Below are positions 55,476-64,000 of a stretch of DNA of 64,000 nt, one piece after another. Source of the DNA: Erigeron canadensis (Eukaryota; Streptophyta; Magnoliopsida; Asterales; Asteraceae); NCBI RefSeq assembly GCF_010389155.1, contig NC_057765.1, positions 22,632,980 through 22,696,979 on the forward strand. Direction: 5' to 3'. Position 1 is the stretch's first letter; every line of letters starts with the position of its first letter. The notes below the pieces were generated by a model, which saw nothing but the letters and a program-made list of their open reading frames with translations, had not been told where the DNA came from and did no database searches. Both the position numbers and the translations under genes were made by a program.

Positions 55476-58400
55476 CCGACTTTAGGTACCCACTTGAAGA
55501 CGGGTCCTTTGTGGTTAGTTAACACAGATAGGGTATATAACATAGGAAATGCATACAAACATGCTTTAGAATCAACATAAGCATTAACAAGCACATTATC
55601 AACAAGCACATTTGGATAAAAAGTACGAACATTCACACGGGAATTAAAGGTAACATGTCTACAAGCATTCAAACCAACCACATGAGAACAGGAATCAACA
55701 TTGTTTACAACCACACAAGGCCTTGCCTTGGCACCATTAACATTGTCTAACAAAGATGACTTAAAAGATGAATTGTTTAAATTAACAGAAACATTCTTCT
55801 TGTTACTACCAGCTTTTCTCCTTCGCTTTTTCTTCTTTTTCTCAACATTAATGATCTTAGGTACTAATGACTTAGCTACCCATTTAGTATCACTATTTAT
55901 GCTCTTTCCACCTGTTGAATTGACACTAAGAAGATTAGAACGAGGAGTTTTGAACACTTTCATCTTTTTAGAGTCTTTTGGAGGTGAGGAAACTTCTTGT
56001 TTCTTTGGTTTATCATGAGAAAACCATCCATATTTATCCCTATATCTAGTTGCACCATTTGATATATCCCTAGTTAGCAAAACTGAGCTAGACTTAGATA
56101 CCTTAGGTAAAGAACTAGATTGAGAGTTAGATGCATTAGGATTGTCTTTCGGAAGTTTCACTTTGGTGTACTTTGTTCTGGGAGTGGTCTCAGTTTCTTT
56201 GGTTTTGTCATGCTTATCTGGGGTAGGACACTTTGGTTCAGTCTTAATGATCTTTGTGATGGTCTTTGGTTCAGTCTTGACGAGTTTGGAATTAACTCGT
56301 TTCTTTGAATAATATGAAGTTGGAGCTTTGGAAATTGGATTTTGAGGTTTGGATTTCTCTTTTGTTTCAATTTTGATTTTGGTAGATTCAATCTTTTTCT
56401 CTGTTTCTGAATCAAAAACATGTTCTCCCTCCATGAATTTATCAAAATCATCTTTAGTGAAATCATTTGGAAAATTAAATTGCACTGGAGAGTGAATTGT
56501 TATAGATTTTTTCAAAAGTTTTGAACAATTAGAGATCTTGGTGTCCAACTTCACATCACTGGTAGTCTCGGAAATTAGGTCAACTTGAACTGACACATCT
56601 TTGGTCTCACAAGAAAATTGAGTAGAAGTATCAACACCTATACTAGTACTAAGCTTAGGGTGAACAACTAACTCATCAAGAGTATTGCATGTGAAAAACC
56701 TATAAAAGTACCATACCAAAACTAAAATATGCGCAAGTTCGTCATAAGATAAATCTGATTACACATAATCATCAGCTATAGAGGTAGCTGTATCTTGATA
56801 AGTACATTCAAGAGAATCAGTCAAGGTCTGAGTGGAGGAATTTGTAGATAAAACACAAGTAGTTTGGGTTGAATGGTCTACTAAATCAATTAGGTCAGTT
56901 TGAGTAGAAGCATTCTCACAAACTTTCTTAGCATGTACAACAACCAATTTATCCTCTGCATTTGGACTTTGAGACTTGAGATGATCAATGACTTTTTGTT
57001 GAGAATCCATCTTTTGTTGTAAACCTTCTATTTGTTTTTCCAAAAATGTTGATGGAATATACATTTTAGTTGGTTTAGGTGGAGGACTGACAGATTCTTG
57101 GTTTTGAAAATTCGATGCAATTTCTTCCAATTTAAAAATTGAAGACTCTTTTGTTTCGTAGGAAGCATTTAGAGCATCATAATTAACCAAAAATTCATCT
57201 TTTGGTTTCTCAACTTCATCGGTCTCAAATTCGTTATCCAATGGACAGATAAATTGTTGTACCATACCAAGTCGAGGAAATTTTTCATCATACAAAGGTT
57301 CTATTTCATCCTTGGCTTTTTGCAATGGTGTGATATTCTCAAATCCCAACCCGAGAAGAAGATCATCTTTTGCAATTTTTGGCTTGTTCAAATAGGCAGT
57401 GAAATCCAAGAGAGGGTTTTGTTCAACTTTATATAACTTCTCTTGATAGAAAAGTATATACTTTTTAAATTCCTCAACTTATTTTTCAAGATTATCAATC
57501 TCAACGCCTTTAAGAAAACAAGTATGATTTAAGTCAGAAATCTTCCTTTCGAGTTCAACATTGTTTGATTTAGCTTCTTGAAGCTTCTTATTGAGAATAT
57601 CAACATCCATTTGTCTAGCATTTGCCCGAAGCCATTCATTGGTCTTTTGAATTTCAAGATCTTGATTGGCTTTTTCAAGATCATGAATGGTCTTTTCAAG
57701 ATTATGACATTTATTCAATAACTTAGAATCAGAAGAGGCATTCAACTCACATTCTTTAACCAACACTTGGTCTTTATATGATTGAAAGTCTTGTTTAATA
57801 GCATCATGTTCAAAAAGTAATTTTGAATGTTCTTCAAGAAGTTTTGAAAATTCACTTTTAGACAATGAAATACAATTTTGCAACTTTTTGTTTTTGTTGG
57901 TTAAAGACTTAATATGAGTTGTCAAGTTTGGCAAAGCTAATCTACATGACTCTTTATCCTTAATTGATGAAAAAGTAGAGTCGAGATTTACCTCATCATC
58001 CTTAATCTGCTTCAAAAACGTTGTCCTTGGCCAACCTCGCCATAAAGCAAACATTAGCAGAGAGATCTTCATCTTTTATCATCAGGAAGTAATAGCCATT
58101 TGTCATCTTCAGCAAGCAATGCATGACCGGCTTCCACTTGTTTGGCTAACAACATCTTCTGCTTGTAATACTCATAGTTCCGCTTCTGAGGTTGCTTGCA
58201 ATCAATAGCAAAATGACCTGGTTTTCCACAATTGTAGCACTTTTTATCTGATGTTTTACCCTTCTCAACAACTTGTTTCTCAAATCCTTCCTTCTTCTCA
58301 CCATGCTTTGATCCACTTCCTTCACCTTGCTCATAACTCTTTGAATGATAGTGTTCCTTCTTTGGAAATGCACTTGTAGAAGAAGTGCGGAGATTGTTGT

Positions 58401-59280
58401 TTGTTGGCCTCACTTTGTAGAATTTCTTCTTGAAATACTTAGTTACCGCGGCAAGAGCTTGATATAGTTCATCTGAAACACCATCTCTTGTAGCCATCAA
58501 ATCATCTCCCTCCTCATCAGATGAAGAAACAACTACCATTTGCCTTTTAAGAGCTTCAGAAACCTTCTTTTCAACAATCAATGCCAAAGGATCAAAAGAT
58601 ACAACTTCTGGCATTTTGCTTGATGAAGCTTTGTTTAGAACTTGATGTTCATTGAGTTTGAAGGATTCATGAAGATTATGGATGGTGAACTTGGTCAGAT
58701 TTTGATGTTGCTTAATCTGTGTTCCAAAATCTTCCCATTCTGGACCAAGAGCTTTGATGAATTTGATGTTTAACTCAATCTCTGATTTCTTCACATTGTT
58801 CTTCCTAAGTTCATTTATGACATTGCAGAACCTACAGTAGATAGCCTCTAGAAATTCATTTGGCAATTTGCTGAAGTTGTCAAACTCAGACAACACATTT
58901 GTCAATCTTATTGTTGAGGTCACGTCAGATCCTTCCCTTTGTCTTGCCACCTCATCCCATATTTCCTTGGCTGTATCATAAGAATCAACAGAGCCATAGA
59001 TTTCATCTGGTAGTGCTTTGTATAAGCATGATCTAGCTCTGTTATCTGCAGTTGTTCTATCTTTTTGTCCAACATTTAAAAGATCAAGAGTGAGTATTGC
59101 ACCAGTAATGGGATGGCGATGAACTGCAAGTCCATTAAGAATGGAATCTTTAAGCAGGTGACCATTTGGTTGTCATTCCACATAGTCCATAAATCTTTTC
59201 TTCCATAGTCCATAGGAACCACGGTCGAGAACTGGAGGTCTTGTATCTGAACCCAATGCCAATGCTTCATGAGAAGCCAT
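55472..59280 (-). pseudogene. gag: gag of element I with long coiled-coil extension
   Basis: The start is the ATG at 59280-59278 (MASHEALALGSDTRPPVLDR), in frame with the ORF at 58950. A TGA at 59173-59175 interrupts codon 36. The capsid domain spans about 59280-58500. The CCHC knuckle CYNCGKPGHFAIDC is near 58205-58245. Past 58069 the coding sequence changes frame around 58060-58000. It then encodes a long coiled-coil region (58000-57479), stops at 57481 (TAA) and 56761 (TAA) but keeps one frame, and ends in a Lys/Ser-rich basic tail up to KWVP at 55475. Unusually long for a gag; A and C have extensions too. Confidence 0.82.
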
Positions 59281-59340
59281 TTGAAAGAGATTTGATTTGA
59301 AACTTGAAATGAAATAAGAGTTGAATAAAATTGGAAATGA

Positions 59341-60075
59341 AACGATCTAGGGAAAGATCGTCCTAGAAGATCGTTCTAAGATGAAGATCATCTTGAGTGA
59401 AAGACAGTTGAAACGATTTTGAATGAGATCGTCTTGGAAACTTTGAAAGAAATTTGGCTAAGTATGGAATGAAATTGAAATTGAAGTAAGTTTTGGAATT
59501 GAATTTAAGAAATGAAATGAAATGAAATGAAACGATCTTGAGAGAATCGTTTTGGAATTCTGGAAATGAGACGGTCTTGGAGGAAGATCGTCCTAGAGTT
59601 GATTACTTGAAGAAATTTTCTAAGTATTTTCGTAAAAATTGGACAGAGTTTCAGTATGAAATGGATTGAAAGAAATTTGAGCAAAACCAATCAATGAGAT
59701 TAGTTACCCAGGAAGTGTGTGATTCCCAATCACAACGACTTCAAATGATCAACCAAACCACAACAACTTTTCAAAGAAACTGGGACGATCTTGTCAGGAT
59801 CGTCCTAAAATCAGTGAGCTGAGAAGATCTTGAGAAGATCGTCCTAGCTTTCTATCACAAAAATTTCAAGTATCAAATACTTTTTAAGTATTTGAATTGA
59901 CCAAACCAATCCTTTCGGATTAATTAGCCACAAACAAGTACTTCACACCACAACCACTTGCCAGAACAATCTTGAGGAGATCGTCCTACAAGCCACAAAG
60001 CTTAAAGTATGAAAAGTGAATATCAAGCACTGAGACGATCTGATGAAGATCGTTCTAGTGAGAATCGTCCTAGTA
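59341..60075 (-). repeat. Leader of element I: GATCGTCCTAG hairpin array
   Basis: About seven units of (G)ACGATCTnnnnnAGATCGTCCTAG. Individual units pair with 7-bp arms, e.g. GACGATC/GATCGTC around 59783-59803, ACGATCT/AGATCGT around 59342-59361 and 60032-60052. The leader from 60076 to 60492 is AT-rich without further motif. Confidence 0.8.
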
Positions 60076-60492
60076 TCATCTTCTTCATCATAAAAACTGG
60101 TATTTTCAAAAACTCCATTTATGACTTCTAAAAACTTCAATATCTTTCAAATTTCTGGGAGTTATGACTTGAAATAACTTGCATAATGTTTGTTTTCACC
60201 TCCGCAACAAATCCTTAAACAAAATTCAGCAAAAAACAACAGAATCAAATCCCAAATTCTAGCGCCAAAAACTAAAAAATTCAATCTCAAGTTGTAGATT
60301 GAATTTGAACTTGAAACTTGACAGTATTATGTTTTAAACTATCAGGAATCTATTGGTGAACAAAAATCTATGATTTTATGTGATTTGAGCGGTGAAAAAT
60401 GATGAAACAATGGACGGATAGAAGAACGGTTTTCGAATTTGATTTTTGATGAATTTGAGATCGAATTCAGTTATGGATCGTATTAGAATGAT

Positions 60493-60510
60493 GTTTTGCT
60501 CTGATACCAC
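60493..60510 (-). other. Primer-binding site of element I
   Basis: Minus-strand TGGTATCAGAGCAAAACA, two bases inside the 5' LTR. Confidence 0.88.
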
Positions 60511-60511
60511 A

Positions 60512-60832
60512 TGTAGATAACACGATTTCAGCCCTGGATTCACAGATTCAATGGTGGATTTGGATGTGTGTGTGTTCTTGGTGTTTTAGTGTGTGTTTTT
60601 GAGAGAGAGGGAGAAATTGGTATTAAATGTGTATAAATGTTACAGGAATGAAGGAAATGGATGGAAGGCTTATGATTTCTAAGGTGTGAGGGAGTATTTA
60701 TAGTCTAACTATACATTTATGCTAATTATTACATCTAGTCCCTCATCCTTAGAAATCATTTAACTATGACTTAACAACAAGTAAGTCCACTAACTTAAAT
60801 TACAATTTATCACTATTTTTGAATTTCTAACA
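60512..60832 (-). repeat. 5' LTR of element I (321 bp)
   Basis: TGTAGATAACACG...TTTCTAACA, followed by the CAGCT duplication. Minus-strand TATA box ACTATAAATACTCC near 60692-60705. Confidence 0.93.
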
Positions 60833-61098
60833 CAGCTATTTCCTTGTGATCACTATAAATTGCCTTTTTAGCTGGGCATCCCATTATAAAGTCGAGCATG
60901 GAAAACTATCCCTTGATTTTAGACGGGATTTTAGTAGATCCAATACAATTATTGGCCTTGATGACCAGTTTAGATGCTTGGAAAGATACTTGATTAGAAG
61001 GATAAATGCCTTCATTGTCATACACTTTGGATGTAAGATAGGAGAAATTTTCAGAGAGTTGTGTTGTTGTTCAGGAACGTTTTCAAATGGGGAAGCCA
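60833..61098 (-). pseudogene. Third gene of element H, 5' end (right of I)
   Basis: The ATG is at 61098-61096. The first dozen codons are in one frame; a frameshift near 61040 moves to the frame that carries the rest, with a TAG near 60913, and then continues into the domain and across the I insertion site. The 215-codon ORF at 60884-61531 shares only the beginning and otherwise reads upstream noncoding sequence. The N-terminal part resembles the start of C's third gene only loosely; the shared domain begins just before the insertion site. Confidence 0.65.
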
Positions 61099-61240
61099 TT
61101 ATAGATGAGAGTAAAGATGAAGAGGATGATATGAATGAGAATTTGAGAAGAATATTTTGAGAGAGTTTGAGAGATTTTGAAAGTTTGAGAGAAAGAAATG
61201 AACGTAAAAGATGGATAAGAGGAAGAGATTTGTATATATA
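61099..61240 (-). promoter_or_regulatory. Putative promoter and leader of the third gene in H
   Basis: Minus-strand CCATATATATACAAATC (TATA at 61233-61240) is followed by a pyrimidine-rich leader with repeated CTCTCAAA words and the ATG about 135 bp downstream. The arrangement parallels C's internal promoter, without an obvious leader intron. Confidence 0.5.
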
Positions 61241-61639
61241 TGGCATGGATATGGGCCCTATAACTGCAAAAAGTGAGTCGTCACACATACTCTCTTTCAT
61301 ACGTAGCATATGAAATGTTATTTTATTTAAAGAAAACTGTATATATGTACGTATGTGGGTTGTATGATGTGACCACTTTAACCACGATTTTAACTGTACT
61401 TGAGTACATACGGCGCGTACATTGTAAAAGTTGCCCATTTGGGAGAAAATCGAGGTAACTGTTTGAGATATATAATAAAATATTAACAAAAATACGTAGT
61501 GGAATACACTAGGATTATTAGAGGTATCCACTGAAGAGTCACTCTTTTGTTAAAAAAAATGGTTACCAAGTTTTTAGTCAGCAACTCAAGGAAAGAGAGA
61601 GGTAGTCGTTGACTAACTTTATACAATTTTTGGCAAATT
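61241..61639. other. Spacer of H, nothing recognised
   Basis: 399 bp without an ORF of note between the third-gene promoter and the 106-bp repeats. Confidence 0.45.
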
Positions 61640-62050
61640 TTCAGCCATCAACGGATTTTAGATGTCTTTACCAGCAGCCGTTTGCTGCTGGACTAGATAG
61701 GGACTTTCAGCACCCTATTACTTTTGTTATGCTTTTTCCCAAAGCATCAAGGATCAACGGATTTTAGTTGTCTTTACCAGCAGCCGTTTGCTGCTGGACT
61801 AGATAGGGACTTTCAGCACCCTATTACTTTTGTTATGCTTTTTCCCAAAGCATTAGGGATCAACGGATTTTAGAAGTCTTTACCAGCAGTTGTTTGCTGC
61901 TGGACTAGATAGAGACTTTCAGCACCCTATTGCTTTTATTATGCTTTTTCGCAAAGCATCAGGGATTAACTGATTTTAGTTGTCTTTACCTGCAGCCGTT
62001 TGCTGCTGGACTAGATAGAGACTTTTAGCTCTCTATTGCTTTTCTGTTTC
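61640..62050 (-). repeat. 106-bp tandem repeats (about 4 copies) with hairpins, element H spacer
   Basis: Units start at about 61645, 61751, 61857 and 61963, all 106 bp apart. Each holds up to three inverted repeats: CCAGCAGC/GCTGCTGG (loop CGTTT), ATAGGG/CCCTAT (10-nt loop) and ATGCTTT/AAAGCAT (5-nt loop). Units 1 and 2 are nearly identical; unit 4 is most diverged. Located between the pol stop (62126) and the third-gene promoter, the same position as the 100-bp repeats of C. Confidence 0.9.
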
Positions 62051-62125
62051 GCAAGTAAGACACACTTGAACTCGCTGAGGTAATCTTGATAAGGGTCAAG
62101 AGTTAACTTACAAGAGATATGTAAG

Positions 62126-64000
62126 CTAAGTGGCAGAGTCACCATTCAGCATTTCCAACCTGCTGACTAGATCCTTGAATCTTTTTTCATCTAAAGGTTT
62201 GGTGAAAATGTCAGCAAGTTGATCATCAGTGGGGATGAAGTAGATTTCAACATCCCCCTTCATGACATGGTCACAAATGAAGTGATACCTAATATCTATG
62301 TGTTTTGTTTTGGAATGCTGAACAAGATTATGTGTAATGGCAATAGCGCTTGTATTGTCACACATGATGGGGATCTTAGAGAAATCTAAGTCATAGTCAG
62401 CGAGTTGATTTTTCATCCAGAGAACTTGAGCGCAACAACTTGCTGCTGATACATACTCTGCTTTAGCAGTGGAGATGGAAACTGTATGGTGTTTCTTACT
62501 AGACCAACTAGTCAACCTTCCCCCCAATAGTTGACATCCACCACTGGTACTTTTCCTATCTAACATGAACCCATCATAGTCAGAGTCAGAGTATGCAATT
62601 AAGTCAAAGTTTGAATCTTTAGGATACCAAAGACCCAAGAAAGAAGTCCCTTTGAGATATTTGAAGATTCGCTTGATAGCAAGTAAGTGAGACTCCCTGG
62701 GGGACGCTTGATATCTTGCACAAAGGCAAGTAGCAAACGTGATATCAGGACGACTCGCTGTGAGATACATCAGCGAGCCAATCATCCCACGATAGCGAGT
62801 GGGGTTCATATGCTTTCCGTCTGGGTCAGCATGTAGATTATTTGAAGGAGACATAGGAGTGGGCTTAGGAGTGATATTTTTCATATCAAACTTGGCCAGC
62901 ATGTCCCTAATGTATTTTTCTTGGTTTATAAAAATTCAATCAGAGAGTTAACGAATTTGTAAACCAAGGAAGAATGTTAGCTCACCCATCATGCTCATCT
63001 CAAAGTGAGAGGACATCAGTGCGCTGAACTTCTTACAAAGTTTCTTGCTGGAAGAACCAAAGATAGGACATATAGGACATGGACACCCTCTCTATATATA
63101 AAGAGGGTGCTATCAATGGATCCACGCTGAAACTCATTTGTAAGAAGGAATTCAGAAAGAGTGTCATACCAAGCTCTGGGAGCTTATTTAAGACCATATA
63201 AGGTCTTGTAAAGACGATACACATGGTGTGGCTTGGCTGGATCTTCAAAACCAGGTGGCTGCTCCACATAAACTTCTTCTTCGAGTTTTCCATATAGGAA
63301 GGCACTCTTTACATCCATTTGATATACTGTGAAGTTTCGATAAGCAGCATGTGCCAAGAATAAGCGTATAGCTTCTAGTCGGGCCACTGGAGCAAAGGTT
63401 TCGTCATAGTCAACACCTTCTTCTTGAAGGTAACCTTGTGCAACCAACCTAGCCTTGTTACGAATAACTACACCATCTTCGTCCATTATATTTCTATACA
63501 CCCATTTAGTTCCAATGGGTTCTTTGCCAGGAGGTAGAGGGACCAAAAACCAGACATGCTGTCTTTGGAATTGAGTTAGTTCCTCTTGCATGGCAGCAAC
63601 CCAAGATGGGTCAACTATAGCCTCTCCAATATATTTAGGAGTGATCATTGACAAGAAATTAACATAGAGACATGAATTTCTGGTCGCTGATCGAGTCATA
63701 ATACCCTGCTGAAGATCACCAATTACTTGATGGGCAGGATGACTAGATGTCCATTTAAGTGCTGGAACACTTGATGAACCAAGTAAAGGGGCAGCGGAAG
63801 ACTGGGAATTGGTTCAGCAGGAGAACTATAAGAAGAGAGATCAATAGTTAGAGTTTGTTCAATAGGACTTTGATCAGAGGAGCCATTTGACTAGATTGAG
63901 TCATCTGTTGTGTTGGGGTCATCAGCAGACTCCAACTCTTCAGCATTAGCTGAAGCATCATGAAACTCTTCTTCAGCAAAGTCATCATTTAGCACATCAT
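62126..64000 (-). pseudogene. pol: pol of element H (RT, RNase H; integrase end outside)
   Basis: From the right: Ser/acidic linker (to about 63700), RT start ([40 protein letters not shown]), a frameshifted middle (63305-62903), and RNase H ([36 protein letters not shown]), ending at the stop at 62126. The catalytic YVDD is missing. The sequence keeps Tyr-Val near 63075, loses the two Asp codons and shifts frame just before GSSSKKLC-type sequence. The nearby CACCCTCT/AGAGGGTG inverted repeat (about 63089-63113) flanks a TATATA core. RT is therefore inactive in this copy. Confidence 0.85.

Larger units (their letters stand above)
48941..60832 (-). mobile_element. Element I: complete Copia retrotransposon inside H
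   Basis: LTRs at 48941-49265 (325 bp) and 60512-60832 (321 bp), with target duplication CAGCT at 48936-48940 and 60833-60837. Minus-strand order: 5' LTR, PBS, hairpin-rich leader, gag, pol, 2.7-kb untranslated region, polypurine tract, 3' LTR; there is no third gene. By eye the LTRs differ by about 6-8 substitutions plus small indels in a GA-rich tract (about 2%). Removing I with one CAGCT rejoins the third gene of H in one frame. Confidence 0.94.
60833..64000 (-). mobile_element. Element H, part right of I, running off the window
   Basis: Contains the third-gene start, its promoter, the 106-bp repeats and the pol C-terminal half. The 5' LTR, gag and first half of pol should lie to the right. 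The predicted flank after its 5' LTR starts ACTTA. Confidence 0.85.

Noticed and set aside
61273..61458. Plus-strand ORF upstream of the H third gene
   Set aside because: Short, no domain, lies across the spacer.
61640..62050. CRISPR-like array
   Set aside because: Units are contiguous 106-bp tandem copies without unique spacers, in a plant retrotransposon.

Overview
This window looks like nuclear DNA of a eudicot plant, and almost all of it is nested transposable elements. I see no host protein gene, tRNA or rRNA gene. The LTR retrotransposons have the usual plant layout: primer-binding sites (PBS) matching initiator-Met tRNA, and 5-bp target-site duplications (TSDs). The third-ORF domain in two Copia elements resembles proteins I recall as common in Asteraceae. 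That family assignment is an inference from memory.

Layout, left to right. Element A (1-3896, minus strand) is the 5' part of a SIRE-like Copia element: gag, leader, PBS and 5' LTR. It sits inside the gag of element B (3897-6885, minus), of which the gag remnant, leader, PBS and a 1.2-kb LTR remain. After a 148-bp spacer comes a tRNA-derived SINE. The SINE is split (7034-7108 and 32146-32345) by element C (7109-32145, minus; TSD TGCCC), a 25-kb nest around a SIRE-like Copia element. C has gag, pol and a third, envelope-position gene. That third gene is interrupted by a 2.4-kb solo LTR, E (9904-12284, TSD ACTAT). The spacer between pol and the third gene holds a young complete Copia element, D (15922-23799, plus strand, TSD CTAAG).

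Right of the SINE lies a decayed Gypsy-type LTR region (G, about 32.6-35.5 kb). Next is one arm of a 245-bp inverted repeat, then a Gypsy-type 5' LTR plus leader (F, 35880-39896). A two-gene PIF/Harbinger DNA transposon follows (about 39.9-43.5 kb), broken by stop codons. From 44439 to beyond the right edge lies Copia element H (minus), also with a third gene. H's third gene is interrupted by complete Copia element I (48941-60832, minus, TSD CAGCT).

The most interesting content is regulatory and structural. In C the third gene looks like an independent transcription unit. It has its own TATA box, a leader intron with GTAAGT donor and TTTTGCAG acceptor just before the ATG, and a second AT-rich intron that joins two ORFs in frame. 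The palindromic AACGAAGAT motif lies about 45-130 bp upstream of its TATA box and also 65-120 bp upstream of the TATA box in C's LTR. H has a homologous third gene, also with a TATA box just upstream. Several elements fill their leader (PBS to gag) with a private short-motif array: CACGAAG in A, AACACGCA in B, AACGAA/TTCGT in C, GACGATC..GATCGTC hairpins in I. LTR B and the H pol/third-gene spacer carry tandem stem-loop arrays with signs of compensatory change. None of this has been tested by alignment, folding or RNA data.
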